A DNA stretch of 64,000 nt from Streptomyces griseiscabiei (GTDB lineage: Bacteria > Actinomycetota > Actinomycetes > Streptomycetales > Streptomycetaceae). Below, in pieces: positions 18,227 to 27,333 of this stretch (positions are counted from its first letter, which is position 1; each line of letters opens with the position of its first letter). Where the stretch lies: assembly GCF_020010925.1 (NCBI RefSeq), contig NZ_JAGJBZ010000004.1, forward strand, positions 248,001 through 312,000, in the 5' to 3' direction. Below the pieces are notes generated by a model. That model was given only the letters and a program-made list of their open reading frames with translations. It searched no databases and was not told where the DNA came from. Both the position numbers and the translations under genes were made by a program.

Positions 18227-18847
18227 TCAGGACTCCTTGACGGCGATGGTCTCCACCGTGTTCGCCACGTGCTCGAACGCGTCCGCCGCCTCCTCCAGCA
18301 CATCCACGATCTGCTTGAGCTTGAGGACCTCGATGGCGTCGTACTTGCCGTTGAAGAGGTGGGCCAGGAGCTTGCGGTGGATCTGGTCCGCCTGGTTCTC
18401 CAGCCGGTTCACCTCGATCCAGTACTCGGTGAGGTTGTCCATCGTGCGGAGGTTGGGCATCGCCTCGGCCGTCAGTTCGGCGGCGCGCGCCAGCACCTCG
18501 ATCTGCTGCTCGACGCCCTTGGGCAGTTCCTCCACGTTGTAGAGGACGACCAGGTCGACGGCCTCCTCCATGAAGTCCATGATGTCGTCGAGGGAGGACG
18601 CGAGGGAGTAGATGTCCTCGCGGTCGAAGGGCGTGATGAACGAGGAGTTCAACTGGTGGAAGATCGCGTGTGTGGCGTCGTCACCGGCGTGTTCAGCGGC
18701 CCGCATACGCTCTGCGATCTCGGCCCGGCCGGCGGTGTCCGCCCCGAGCAGTTCCATGAGGAGTTTCGAGCCCGTGACGATGTTGTCCGCGGATGCGGCG
18801 AACATGTCGTAGAAGCTCGTCTCCCTGGGGGTCAGACGAAAGCGCAC
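18227..18847 (-). CDS. DUF47/PhoU-like phosphate transport regulator
   Basis: A 206-residue all-helical protein of the DUF47 (TIGR00153) family, related in fold to PhoU. Acidic clusters (EHAGDDAT, SLDDIMDF) fit the family's metal-binding E/D-x3-D pattern. It precedes and is coupled to pit, as in many bacteria, and is thought to regulate Pit activity. A possible promoter is TTAGCC, 18 bp, TAGCAT reading leftward, with the -10 at 18885-18890. That -10 overlaps a TGATGC/GCATCA inverted repeat at 18883-18899. Confidence 0.9.
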   Translation of the reverse strand: MRFRLTPRETSFYDMFAASADNIVTGSKLLMELLGADTAGRAEIAERMRAAEHAGDDATHAIFHQLNSSFITPFDREDIYSLASSLDDIMDFMEEAVDLVVLYNVEELPKGVEQQIEVLARAAELTAEAMPNLRTMDNLTEYWIEVNRLENQADQIHRKLLAHLFNGKYDAIEVLKLKQIVDVLEEAADAFEHVANTVETIAVKES

Positions 18848-19000
18848 TTGGGGTCCTCGGTATGCATGGGGTTCGGTCAGGCTGATGCTAGGCGCATCAT
18901 CCGGCCACGGCTAATGGGCCGTCCCCCAGTGTCGCCCATCAGGCATATTTACCGGCAGGGGGGCCGCCCGCAGGGCGTATACCCGCGGAAGTTCGCTACC

Positions 19001-19021
19001 ATATACCCGGTAGGGGTATAT
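19001..19021. promoter_or_regulatory. CsoR operator
   Basis: ATATACCC (19001-19008) and GGGTATAT (19014-19021) are perfect 8-bp arms around GGTAG, the G-rich-centre palindrome expected for CsoR. It ends 14 bp before the csoR start, so it overlaps the csoR promoter or leader and indicates autoregulation. A half-site, GTATACCC, lies at 18978-18985. Confidence 0.88.
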
Positions 19022-19035
19022 GTCTGGAGGCTGCG

Positions 19036-19410
19036 ATGACGACGACAGGGGCCGGTGCCCACGTGCCCGCCGCCGTGGACGCCGCGGACGATGCGGGGCC
19101 GGACGTCGTGACCGACCACGACCGTGGAATCCACGGATATCACCAGGAGAAGGCCGAACATCTCAAGCGTCTGCGGCGCATCGAGGGTCAGATCCGTGGG
19201 CTGCAGCGGATGGTCGACGAGGACGTCTACTGCATCGACATACTCACCCAGGTCTCCGCCTCCACCAAGGCCCTGCAGTCCTTCGCGCTGCAGCTCCTGG
19301 AGGAGCATCTGCGGCACTGCGTCGCCGACGCGGCCGTCAAGGGCGGTGCCGAGATCGACGCGAAGGTGGAGGAGGCCACGAAGGCGATCGGGCGGCTGCT
19401 GCGGACCTGA
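19036..19410 (+). CDS. csoR: Copper-sensing repressor CsoR
   Basis: A 124-residue DUF156 protein. After a disordered 35-residue N-terminus it has the three-helix CsoR core (LKRLRRIEGQIRGLQRMV). The Cu(I) ligands are spaced as in known CsoR proteins: Cys66 in VYCID, His91 and Cys95 (pattern C-x24-H-x3-C). Apo-CsoR represses by DNA binding and Cu(I) releases it. The operator immediately upstream supports autoregulation. No copper ATPase or CopZ chaperone is adjacent, so its copper targets are elsewhere. CTGGAGG precedes ATG 19036. Confidence 0.95.
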   Translation: MTTTGAGAHVPAAVDAADDAGPDVVTDHDRGIHGYHQEKAEHLKRLRRIEGQIRGLQRMVDEDVYCIDILTQVSASTKALQSFALQLLEEHLRHCVADAAVKGGAEIDAKVEEATKAIGRLLRT

Positions 19411-19427
19411 GGGTCCGGGCCGGTGGT

Positions 19428-19454
19428 GACCCCCCCGTCGCGGGGGTCGTTTTT
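19428..19454 (+). terminator. Intrinsic terminator after csoR
   Basis: GACCCCC pairs with GGGGGTC (19428-19434, 19442-19448), followed by GTTTTT. A canonical hairpin plus U-tract 17 bp after the csoR stop, unusual in this GC-rich genome. Confidence 0.85.
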
Positions 19455-19509
19455 CGGCCATGTGGTGCGGTCGCCGGACACGGCTCCCGGCGCGGCCCCC
19501 CGACAGGCC

Positions 19510-19695
19510 CTAGCGGGGCGGTTCGTCCTCGTGGGCGTGCTCTTCCCAGACGCGGAGCACCTCGTCGATGCGGTCGGGGCTGAGGCGGTCGCCGTCGGTG
19601 GTCGAGGCCGCGATGATGAGGTCGCCGCAGAGCTCGATCTCGGCGAGGGCCACGTGATCCTGAACCGCCGTACCGCCTGCCGGAGCCACGCGCAT
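19510..19695 (-). CDS. Small conserved acidic protein
   Basis: A 61-residue soluble protein starting MRVAPAGGTAVQDHV, with one Cys and an acidic C-terminus ending EDEPPR. ATG 19695 follows GGAGAAGAGG, a good ribosome-binding site; the longer in-frame start lacks one. I recall similar short proteins in other Streptomyces at this location, but the function is unknown. It is convergent with csoR and separated from it by the terminator. Confidence 0.7.
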   Translation of the reverse strand: MRVAPAGGTAVQDHVALAEIELCGDLIIAASTTDGDRLSPDRIDEVLRVWEEHAHEDEPPR

Positions 19696-19812
19696 CACCT
19701 CTTCTCCACCGTCACCGACTCCTAGGCCTGTCCTAGGGTAGGCAGCGGCCCACAGCCCGCGCATGGCACCAACGGACCATTTCCGGCCCGGTACTCCCCG
19801 GGCCGGCCGTGG

Positions 19813-20646
19813 CTACCCCTCGGCGATCTTTCCGGCGTAGATGTCGCCGGGCCGCGGCAGCCGTACGGCGACGGGGACGCCGAAGTCGTAGAGCAGGGTC
19901 GTCGAGGCGACGGCGACGGTGTCCTCCTGGCCGCCGTTGACGAAGCTGAAGCGGTGGCGGACCTTGCGGATGCGGCCCTCGTCGTCGAGGTAGGCGTCGA
20001 AGGGGACGCGGGCGGTGGCGAATCCCCGGGCCGCGGCGCGCAGGGCGGCCCGGTTGCCCTCGGAGGCCGCGCGCGAGGCGGTCGTGAGATCGGCGGTGCC
20101 GCGGTAGTGCCGGACCCGGACGCCGTCGACCTCGCTCTCGCCGATGTACTGCGCCGTACGCGCCCCGCGCAGCACCTCGGCCGCCGCGAACGGGTCGGTG
20201 GCGCCGCCGGTGACCAGATTGCCGTCGGAGAGGGTGCCCGTGTCGACGCGCACCCATTTGTCGGCGGGGACGCCCGCGCCCCGGTTCTTCATGAACAGGG
20301 CGCCGGGGGCGAGGAGTTCGGTGATCGGGCGGTGCTCGCTGCGGCCGGCGGGGTCGTGCGGGAGGAGCACCTTGAGCCGGCCGAGGCGGCGGCCGTAGTC
20401 GTAGACGCCCTCGCCGTGGATGGTCACCCGGGTGCCGCCGGTGGCCATCTCCATCTCCGTACGGGCCTTGGAGCTGCCCGCGCGGACGAGGGTGGGGGCG
20501 GCGCGGTGCATCAGGTCGACGGGGTCGGTGGGGAGGGAGTCGTCGTCGGTGCCGGGGCCGGTGCAGCCGTTGACGCCGGCCGCGCCGGCGATGAGTCCCG
20601 CCGCGACGAGGGCCGCGCTCGTCCTGCTGTGCCGCCGCGTCACCAT
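19813..20646 (-). CDS. Lipoprotein, LppX/LprG-like fold
   Basis: A 277-residue exported lipoprotein: a short basic N-terminus, a hydrophobic segment with lipobox VNGC (Cys about 27) and an acidic linker. The domain of alternating strands (VTIHGEGVYDYG, KWVRVDTG, VRVRHYRGTADL, YLDDEGRIRKVRHRF) resembles the mycobacterial LppX/LprG and LolA lipid-carrier fold. A lipid or glycolipid-binding role at the cell surface is inferred from that resemblance only. Monocistronic. Confidence 0.8.
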   Translation of the reverse strand: MVTRRHSRTSAALVAAGLIAGAAGVNGCTGPGTDDDSLPTDPVDLMHRAAPTLVRAGSSKARTEMEMATGGTRVTIHGEGVYDYGRRLGRLKVLLPHDPAGRSEHRPITELLAPGALFMKNRGAGVPADKWVRVDTGTLSDGNLVTGGATDPFAAAEVLRGARTAQYIGESEVDGVRVRHYRGTADLTTASRAASEGNRAALRAAARGFATARVPFDAYLDDEGRIRKVRHRFSFVNGGQEDTVAVASTTLLYDFGVPVAVRLPRPGDIYAGKIAEG

Positions 20647-20769
20647 CGCCTGCCGATCCGCTGCCGCTGGGTTGTGCCGGGTTGCTGTGGTCGTTTCGGA
20701 TAACGACGGCCGGGGGTGGTTGTCACGCTGGGGGGCGCCTGGGAGCTCGGGGCGGTCGGTCGAGTGGCG

Positions 20770-20875
20770 GGTGCGGGCCGGTGGGGCTTCTCGCGCCCAC
20801 GCGGCGGAGCCGCATATCGGCATAGCCCCGCGCCCCTTGAAGGGCGGGCTTCGCCCTGCCGTCAAGACGGGGCTT
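20770..20875. repeat. Dispersed GC-rich element, copy B (degenerate)
   Basis: Shares GTGCGGGCCGGTGGGGCTTC and CCCCGCGCCCCTTGAAGG with the palindromic family seen elsewhere, but carries a different middle (GCGGCGGAGCCGC, also in copy C at 29.9 kb). It lies in the 273-bp gap between divergent genes. Confidence 0.65.
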
Positions 20876-20919
20876 CCCCGATCAGGGTCGCGGTGCTTGC
20901 CCTGGGTAACGTTGTGGGT

Positions 20920-21084
20920 GTGGCGCATCACGACGAGCCGATACCCCCGCAGCAGCACCGCACGAGCACGGTCGAGCAGGGGCGGTTCTGTGTGGCGAGA
21001 TGCAGCTGCGGGTGGCGCGGTCCGGCCAGACGGGCGCGGAGCCTGGCGCGGACGGACGCGGAGGGGCACACGGCTGCCGGGTGA
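20920..21084 (+). CDS. Small zinc-ribbon-like protein
   Basis: A 54-residue protein from GTG 20920 (MAHHDEPIPP...) with CSCGWRGPARR and further His residues, a single C-x-C plus basic patch typical of short treble-clef or DNA-associated proteins in Streptomyces. No ribosome-binding site precedes the GTG. TAACGT at 20907-20912 is placed as a -10 element for a leaderless transcript. Function unknown. It converges with the Nudix gene, with only 3 bp between stops. Confidence 0.6.
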   Translation: MAHHDEPIPPQQHRTSTVEQGRFCVARCSCGWRGPARRARSLARTDAEGHTAAG

Positions 21085-21087
21085 GGG

Positions 21088-21510
21088 CTATGCGTGGCGC
21101 AGGGTCGCCAGGAAGTCGTCGATCAGTTCGCGGTCGCGGGGCTGGGTGAGGCGGTCGCGGGCGGTGGCGGGGGGCAGCCAGAGGACGCGGTCCACCTCGC
21201 GGTTGGGCGTGAAGTGGCCGTCGGTGGCCTCGGCCGCCCAGTAACTCACCTGCTTGGCGCGGCCGTTGACGAAGTAGTGGGTCGTGGGCAGCCGGGGGCC
21301 CGGCGTACAGCGGTGGCCGGTCTCCTCCTCGACCTCGCGCAGCGCGCCGGTGAGGGCGTCCTCGTCGCGCTTCAGTTTCCCCTTGGGATGCGACCAGTCG
21401 TCGTACTTCGGCCGGTGGACCAGGCAGATCTCCAGGCCCGCGCCGTCGGGCGAGCGGCGCCACAGGACGCAGCCCGCCGCCTGGACGGTCTCGTCGGTGT
21501 TCTCGGTCAC
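21088..21510 (-). CDS. Nudix hydrolase in the polyphosphate operon
   Basis: A 140-residue Nudix pyrophosphohydrolase. The Nudix box runs from Gly44 to His66 (G-x5-E-x7-R-E-V-E-E-E-T-G-H) and supplies the Mg-binding glutamates. HRPKYDDWSHPKGKLKRDED resembles MutT1-like and diadenosine-polyphosphate hydrolases. It starts with GTG 21510 inside the stop of the CHAD gene (GTGA overlap), third in the leftward ppk operon. A role in hydrolysing phosphoanhydride compounds linked to polyphosphate metabolism is inferred. Confidence 0.92.
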   Translation of the reverse strand: MTENTDETVQAAGCVLWRRSPDGAGLEICLVHRPKYDDWSHPKGKLKRDEDALTGALREVEEETGHRCTPGPRLPTTHYFVNGRAKQVSYWAAEATDGHFTPNREVDRVLWLPPATARDRLTQPRDRELIDDFLATLRHA

Positions 21511-22631
21511 GACGTGCTCACCGCCTCCTTCTGCCAGGACTGCTGGAACGCGAACCGGGATGCCTCCACTTCGTGGCGCTGGTCGGCGTGCAGGACACCG
21601 AGGGCGTAGGCCGTGGCCGGGGCGATCCGCGGGGTGCGGGCGGCGGCAGCGGCGGCGGAGGCCGCCTCGGAGGCGTCGCGGTGGCGGTTGAGGGCCTCGC
21701 CGGCCGTGAGGAGGCGTACGTCGACGGGGACGGCCTCGGGATACAGGACCTCCAGGGCGTAGCGGTGCAGGCGCAGGAGGAGGCGTACCTGGTGCCAGGG
21801 GGCGTCCTGGGGGTGGGGCGCGGTGTCCGGGGAGAGGCCGTGGATGAGGGCCTCGGCGTTGTAGGGGTGGCCGGCCGTGTGCAGGGGGAGGCCGGTGACC
21901 GCGTCGCGGAGGCGGTCGTGGGCCGCGGCGGCGAGGGGGCGCAGGTCGGCGGTGGGGGCGGTGGCGGTGAGGGGGACCTCGCTGGCGAGGACGGCGACGT
22001 TGTCGGCGACGGCGTGGAAGCGGGACGAGCCGAGGGCCTGCAGGGCCGCCGAGTGGGCCCGGGTGCGGGCGAGGGTGAGCTGGCGGTCGAGGAGGGCGCC
22101 CGCCTTCGCCGCGCCGACGGTGAGGTTGCCGCGGTCCGGGGCCGCCGCGGGGCGGGCGGCCGGGCCGGCGGGGGAGCGGGTGCCCCCGGGGGCACCCGCG
22201 GCGGCCGTGGCGCGGCTGCTCGCGGGGGCGGATGCGGTGGAGCGGGCCGGCATCGGCGTCTGGGCCGGGAAGGGTGTCGCTCCCGAGAGGCGGTTCAGGG
22301 CCGTGACCAGGCGGTCCAGGCGGGCCGCGTAGGCGTGTTCGCGGCCCAGGGTGCCCGACAGCCAGGCCAGTTCGGGGCGGAGGGACTCCGACCAGTCCGT
22401 GTCCAGGAGCGGGCGGAAGGTGTGCAGGGTGCCGCTGATGCGGCGGGCCGAGCGGCGCAGGGCCAGGGCCGCGTCGGTGGACTCCTCGGCTCCGCCGGCC
22501 GCGCCCCCACCGGTCTCCCGGTGGGTGCGCAGCGCGCGGAGGAACTCCGTGGCCTGGGCCCGCAGATAGCCGGCGACGGCATCGGCGGGTACGGCCGTGG
22601 GGTCCGTGGGGTCAAGGTGTCGCTGTGCCAC
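21507..22631 (-). CDS. CHAD domain protein
   Basis: A 374-residue alpha-helical protein with the CHAD (conserved histidine alpha-helical) layout: [17 protein letters not shown] in the first half, then after an Ala/Pro-rich insert (about 130-170) the second half with [14 protein letters not shown] and [17 protein letters not shown] domains bind polyphosphate (known for the family). GTG 22631 is chosen for its CCGGAGG site eight bases upstream; it lies 20 bp inside the end of ppk. The ppk-CHAD-Nudix order suggests one polyphosphate synthesis, binding and turnover unit. Confidence 0.9.
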   Translation of the reverse strand: MAQRHLDPTDPTAVPADAVAGYLRAQATEFLRALRTHRETGGGAAGGAEESTDAALALRRSARRISGTLHTFRPLLDTDWSESLRPELAWLSGTLGREHAYAARLDRLVTALNRLSGATPFPAQTPMPARSTASAPASSRATAAAGAPGGTRSPAGPAARPAAAPDRGNLTVGAAKAGALLDRQLTLARTRAHSAALQALGSSRFHAVADNVAVLASEVPLTATAPTADLRPLAAAAHDRLRDAVTGLPLHTAGHPYNAEALIHGLSPDTAPHPQDAPWHQVRLLLRLHRYALEVLYPEAVPVDVRLLTAGEALNRHRDASEAASAAAAAARTPRIAPATAYALGVLHADQRHEVEASRFAFQQSWQKEAVSTS

Positions 22632-24846
22632 GCCGGCGCCTCCGGGCGTCAATGAGCATCTCCTGGACGTTGCGCAGGGGCTGGCCGTCCGCGTCGGTGG
22701 CGTGCCGGATCCACTCGCCGTCGGGGCCGAGGTGCCAGGAGGAGGTCGTGTCGGACATACCGGTCTCCAGCAGGCGGTTGAGCGCCGCCCGGTGGGCCGG
22801 GTCGGTGATCCGGATCAGGGCCTCGATCCGGCGGTCGAGGTTGCGGTGCATCATGTCGGCGCTGCCGAACCACACCTCGGGCTCGCCGCCGTTGCCGAAG
22901 CCGAAGATCCGCGAGTGTTCGAGGAAGCGGCCGAGGACGGAGCGGACCCGGACGTTCTCCGACAGGCCGGGGACACCCGGGCGGATGGCGCATATGCCGC
23001 GCACCCACACGTCGACCGGCACACCCGCCTGCGAGGCCCGGTACAGGGCGTCGATGAGCGCCTCGTCCACGATCGAGTTGACCTTGATACGGACGTACGC
23101 GGGACGTCCGGCACGGTGGTGCTGGACCTCCTTGTTGACGCGGGCGATCAGTCCGTCGCGCAGGGACTTGGGCGCGACGAGCAGCCGGCGGTAGGTCTCG
23201 CGGCGCGAGTAGCCGGAGAGCCGGTTGAAGAGGTCGGAGAGGTCCGCGCCGACCTGCGGGTCCGAGGTGAGCACGCCGAGGTCCTCGTAGAGCCGGGCCG
23301 TCTTCGGGTGGTAGTTGCCCGTGCCGACGTGGCTGTAGCGGCGGAGGGTGTCGCCCTCCTGGCGGACCACCAGGGACAGCTTGCAGTGCGTCTTCAGACC
23401 GACCAGGCCGTAGACGACATGGCAGCCGGCCTCCTCCAGCTTGCGGGCCCACTTGATGTTGGCGTGCTCGTCGAAGCGTGCCTTGATCTCGACCAGGACG
23501 AGGACCTGCTTGCCGGCCTCGGCGGCGTCGATGAGCGCGTTGACTATGGGGGAGTCGCCGGACGTCCGGTACAGGGTCTGCTTGATCGCGAGGACGTCCG
23601 GGTCCTCGGCCGCCTGCTCCAGGAACGCCTGCACCGACGTCGAGAACGAGTCGTAGGGGTGGTGCAGCAGCACGTCCCGGCTGCGCAGGGCGGCGAAGAT
23701 GTCCGGCGCGGACGCCGACTCGACCTCGGCGAGGTCGCGGTGGACGCCGGCGACGAACTTGCGGTACTTCAGCTCCGGCCGGTCCAGGGAGGCGATGCGG
23801 AAGAGGCCGGTGAGGTCCAGGGGCCCGGTCAGCGGGTAGACCTCGGACTCCTTGATCTTCAGCTCGCGCACCAGCAGGTCCAGGACCTCCTGGTTGATGT
23901 TCTCCTCGACCTCCAGGCGCACCGGAGGCCCGAAGCGGCGCCGCATCAGCTCCTTCTCCAGGGCCTGGAGGAGGTTCTCGGCGTCGTCCTCCTCGACCTC
24001 CAGGTCCTCGTTGCGGGTGACCCGGAAGGCGTGGTGCTCCAGCACCTCCATGCCCGGGAACAGCTCCTCCAGGTGGGCGCCGATCACGTCCTCCAGCGGG
24101 ACGTACCGGCCCGGGGAGGCCTCCAGGAAGCGGGAGAGCAGCGGCGGGACCTTGACCCGGGCGAAGTGCGAGGTGCCCGTCACCGGGTTCTGCACGCGGA
24201 CGGCCAGGTTCAGGGAGAGGCCCGAGATGTACGGGAAGGGGTGCGCCGGGTCGACGGCCAGCGGGGTCAGCACCGGGAAGATCTGGTGGCGGAAGAGCGT
24301 GAAGAGGCGGGCCTGCTCCTTCTCGGCCAGCTCGCTCCAGCGGACCAGGTGCACGCCCTCCTCGGCCAGGGCCGGGGCGACGTCCTCGTGGAAGCAGGCG
24401 GCGTGCCGGGCCATCAGCTCACGGGAGCGGGCCCAGATCATCTCCAGCACCTCGCGGGGCTGGAGGCCGGAGGCGGAGCGGGTGGCCACGCCGGTGGCGA
24501 TACGGCGCTTGAGACCGGCCACGCGGACCATGAAGAACTCGTCCAGGTTGCTGGCGAAGATCGCCAGGAAGTTCGCCCGTTCGAGGAGCGGGGTGTTCGG
24601 GTCCTCGGCCAGTTCCAGGACGCGTTCGTTGAAGGCGAGCCAGCTGCGCTCCCGGTCGAGGAAACGGCCCTGCGGCAGCTTCTCGCCGTCGTACTCGTCT
24701 TCCTCGTATCCGTCGAGGTCGGCGTCGATGTCGGGTTCCAGATCGGAGACCACGGCCGACACCGTGTGCGGGCGGTGGCCCGTTATGGAGCCGACGGTCG
24801 GCTGTGCGTGCTGGACCTGGTCTGCCTGGGCGTTGGACTGGCTCAT
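22612..24846 (-). CDS. ppk: Polyphosphate kinase PPK1
   Basis: A PPK1-family enzyme (744 residues from ATG 24846) that polymerises the ATP gamma-phosphate into polyphosphate. Order: N-terminal helical domain ([34 protein letters not shown]), HPYDSF, then the two PLD-like catalytic domains. The phosphohistidine region is [14 protein letters not shown], with [14 protein letters not shown] following. An in-frame ATG at 25098 would add 84 low-complexity residues but has no ribosome-binding site; the MSQ start matches remembered orthologues. First gene of the polyphosphate operon. PhoP control is reported in other Streptomyces; I see no clear PHO box here. Confidence 0.95.
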   Translation of the reverse strand: MSQSNAQADQVQHAQPTVGSITGHRPHTVSAVVSDLEPDIDADLDGYEEDEYDGEKLPQGRFLDRERSWLAFNERVLELAEDPNTPLLERANFLAIFASNLDEFFMVRVAGLKRRIATGVATRSASGLQPREVLEMIWARSRELMARHAACFHEDVAPALAEEGVHLVRWSELAEKEQARLFTLFRHQIFPVLTPLAVDPAHPFPYISGLSLNLAVRVQNPVTGTSHFARVKVPPLLSRFLEASPGRYVPLEDVIGAHLEELFPGMEVLEHHAFRVTRNEDLEVEEDDAENLLQALEKELMRRRFGPPVRLEVEENINQEVLDLLVRELKIKESEVYPLTGPLDLTGLFRIASLDRPELKYRKFVAGVHRDLAEVESASAPDIFAALRSRDVLLHHPYDSFSTSVQAFLEQAAEDPDVLAIKQTLYRTSGDSPIVNALIDAAEAGKQVLVLVEIKARFDEHANIKWARKLEEAGCHVVYGLVGLKTHCKLSLVVRQEGDTLRRYSHVGTGNYHPKTARLYEDLGVLTSDPQVGADLSDLFNRLSGYSRRETYRRLLVAPKSLRDGLIARVNKEVQHHRAGRPAYVRIKVNSIVDEALIDALYRASQAGVPVDVWVRGICAIRPGVPGLSENVRVRSVLGRFLEHSRIFGFGNGGEPEVWFGSADMMHRNLDRRIEALIRITDPAHRAALNRLLETGMSDTTSSWHLGPDGEWIRHATDADGQPLRNVQEMLIDARRRRRGTATP

Positions 24847-25098
24847 GGCCCTATTCTTCCGCGCCGCGAGCATCACCGGCGCGTCGGACAGGGCCGGTGG
24901 GAGTGCCGGGACGGGCGAGGAGGCGTTCACCGCGTCGTTCTCGGCGATGTCCGCGTCGATGCGCGCGACGACGTCCACGACGTCGGCGGGGTGGTGCGGG
25001 GTGCCGGGGACGGTCGCACGGGGGCCGTTCCCCGCGCTCTTCCCGTTGCTTGGGCCGTTGCGTGGGGGAGGCGAGGGCTCGGGCACGACGGGGTTCAT

Positions 25099-25342
25099 TG
25101 CGGAAGCGTCGCAAGGTCGTCTGAATCGCCGGTTACGGCGACCTTACGTGCGGGATAGCGCAGGGAGGACCGCCGGTTCCGCGGAAGCACGGGGCGGGCA
25201 CCGGCGCACGCCGTTCCGTCATCGCCCGCCGTTCACCTTCCGTACACCGTCGGCACGCGCCCCCGGGCGCCTCCCGAGAGGTGTTCGGCACGCCCCTCCC
25301 CCCGTAGGAAGGGCGTGCCCGTATGGGGGTGCCGGCCGGCCG
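25099..25342. other. Intergenic region upstream of ppk
   Basis: If ppk starts at 24846 the true leader also includes 24847-25098, where only a low-complexity extension could be encoded. The region holds the ABC-operon terminator at 25287-25319 and presumably the ppk promoter. TTCA-type units are too weak here to call a PHO box. Confidence 0.4.
25287..25319 (-). terminator. Terminator of the ABC exporter operon
   Basis: GGCACGCCC (25287-25295) and GGGCGTGCC (25311-25319) form a perfect 9-bp stem downstream of the last permease gene. Confidence 0.75.
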
Positions 25343-26332
25343 TCAGCGGGTGCGGCGGCGCAGGAACCAGAAGGCGGCGGCGGTGGCGAGGACGGTGACG
25401 GCGAGGACGACGGTGGTGGCCATGAGGTGCAGGGGCCAGAAGTGGGAGGCCGGGTGCACCTCGGCGTACAGGTCGGTGAAGCCCTTCCCGCTCGTGCACC
25501 TGGTGTAGTCCAGGTCGGTGTCGGCGTCGAAGCAGCTCAGGTCGTCGACCCGGGCGCCCGAGGCGGTGACCGCGCCCAGGTCCAGCTGGTCCGCGCTCAT
25601 CGGCAGCCGGGCGGCGTCGGCACCGGTGAGCGTCGTGGCCGGCCACAGCCGGGGGAACAGGTCATCGAGCATCAGATGGAACCAGACCATGAAGCCGAGG
25701 GCCACGGCGAGCGCCGGCAGCGCCCGCTTCAGGGCGAGGCCCGCCAGGGCGCCCACCGCCAGCGCGCACAGGGCGTACGCCACGAGCAGGGGGCCGCGGT
25801 TCACCATCGGGTCGGGGTAGTACCACTCGTCGCCCATGACGCTCCGGTCCGCTCCCCAGGCGGAGCGGTAGAGCAGGACCAGCACGGTGGTGCAGGGGAT
25901 GAGCACCGCGGCGGGCACCGCCAGTCTGACCACGAGCCACCGGGTCGGGGTGACCGACTGGGTCCAGGCCAGCCGGGCCGTGCCCCGCTCCAGCTCGCGG
26001 CCGGTCAGGGAGGCCCCCGCCCAGGCGGCCACGCCGTAGCAGAGGTAGGAGACGAGCGTGCCGATCATGCTCATGCTCGTGCCGTACGACATCGCGGACT
26101 CGATGTCGACGCATCCGCCCTGCCGCTGGCACGAGGCGCTCTCCCGCCGGACCCCGTCCAGGGCGACGACCCGCAGCCAGAGCATCCAGCCCGCCATGGC
26201 CAGCACGTACGCGCCCCACACCAGCAGGGCCGCGCGGTGCGGGCGCAGCACGGTCCAGACCTCGCCCCGCAGGCGCGACCCGCCACGGGGAGCGGGGGCC
26301 CCGGTGGGAGCGGGGGTGGTCATGGCGCTCAT
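25343..26332 (-). CDS. ABC exporter permease B
   Basis: A 329-residue membrane protein with six hydrophobic segments and a large external loop between helices 1 and 2 (RRESASCQRQGGC) and another before the last helix, both with Cys pairs. ELERGTARLAWTQSVTPTRWL, between helices 2 and 3, is shared almost verbatim with the preceding permease, so the two arose by duplication and probably form a heterodimer. ATG 26332 has GGGAGGT six bases upstream and overlaps the upstream stop (ATGA). Confidence 0.88.
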   Translation of the reverse strand: MSAMTTPAPTGAPAPRGGSRLRGEVWTVLRPHRAALLVWGAYVLAMAGWMLWLRVVALDGVRRESASCQRQGGCVDIESAMSYGTSMSMIGTLVSYLCYGVAAWAGASLTGRELERGTARLAWTQSVTPTRWLVVRLAVPAAVLIPCTTVLVLLYRSAWGADRSVMGDEWYYPDPMVNRGPLLVAYALCALAVGALAGLALKRALPALAVALGFMVWFHLMLDDLFPRLWPATTLTGADAARLPMSADQLDLGAVTASGARVDDLSCFDADTDLDYTRCTSGKGFTDLYAEVHPASHFWPLHLMATTVVLAVTVLATAAAFWFLRRRTR

Positions 26333-27333
26333 CCGGCACCTCCCGTGAGCCGGCGCAGCACCCGGAACGCGGTCCACACCAGCAGGGCCGTGGCGGTGAG
26401 GACGATGGCGGTCTCGACGAGCTGGAGGGGCCAGAAGTGGGAGGAGGGGTGGAAGTCGGCGTAGTAGGAGACGGCGTCGGTGCTGCCGCAGGACTCGTCC
26501 GTGCAGTTCAGGTCCGAGACGCGCTCTCCGGTCGCGGTGATGAAGCCGCGGTCGACCAGCTCGCCCGTCCAGTCCCGTTCCGCGGTCCTGGAGACGAGGG
26601 TGTCGGCCGGCCACAGCAGATGACGGTTGGTCTGGAGTGCCCCGGCCAGGACGACGGTGCCCACCAGGCCGGCGCCGAGGGCGGGGAGCGAGCGGCGCAG
26701 CAGCAGTCCGGCGACGACACCGACCGCGAGGCCCAGCAGGGCGTAGGCCGTGGCGAGGGTGCCGTGGCCCGTGAAGGTGGCGGAATCGAACCAGTCCCGG
26801 GTTCCGTACACGTCCCGCAGCCGCTCCTCCCGCCACCACACCAGGCGGTTCAGCAGGGTCAGCGGGACCGTCCCCATGACGATCAGGGCGGCCGGGAGCG
26901 CGAGCTTGACGGCGAGCCAGCGGACCGGGGTGACGGACTGGGTCCAGGCCAGCCTCGCCGTGCCGCTCTCCAGCTCGCGGGCGATCAGGGCGCCGCCCGC
27001 CCAGGCGCCGATCAGGGCGGGGGTGACGGCGAGGAGGGCGATGCCGAGGTCGACCACCATGTCGTACTGGTCGTACGCGGCGGCCAGCTCGCAGTGGTCG
27101 GTCTTCGCGCAGCCCCTCCGCACGGACTCGGTCCAGGCCGCGTCCACCAACGGTCCGGCGGCCCACAGCAGTCCGGCGGCGGTGAGGCCCACCAGCAGTC
27201 CCCAGAACCACAGCGCGGACCGGTGCACGCGGAGCGTGGCCCGGATCAGGCCCCGGGTCGGGGACATGGCCGGGGCGGGGGCCGGGTCCCCGGCGGGGGC
27301 GGTCCCGACCGTCTCGGTGATGGTGGTGCTCAT
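26329..27333 (-). CDS. ABC exporter permease A
   Basis: A 334-residue paralogue of permease B with the same topology, the same ELESGTARLAWTQSVTPVRWL cytoplasmic element and a Cys-containing outer loop (RRGCAKTDHCEL). It is coupled at both ends (ATGA overlaps) to the ATPase and to permease B. YtrA-type operons typically respond to cell-envelope antibiotics; the substrate here is unknown. Confidence 0.88.
   Translation of the reverse strand: MSTTITETVGTAPAGDPAPAPAMSPTRGLIRATLRVHRSALWFWGLLVGLTAAGLLWAAGPLVDAAWTESVRRGCAKTDHCELAAAYDQYDMVVDLGIALLAVTPALIGAWAGGALIARELESGTARLAWTQSVTPVRWLAVKLALPAALIVMGTVPLTLLNRLVWWREERLRDVYGTRDWFDSATFTGHGTLATAYALLGLAVGVVAGLLLRRSLPALGAGLVGTVVLAGALQTNRHLLWPADTLVSRTAERDWTGELVDRGFITATGERVSDLNCTDESCGSTDAVSYYADFHPSSHFWPLQLVETAIVLTATALLVWTAFRVLRRLTGGAG

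Noticed and set aside
25099..25200. A possible PHO box before ppk
   Set aside because: Reading leftward, GTAACCGGCGA and TTCAGACGACC resemble one unit at best; not enough to call.
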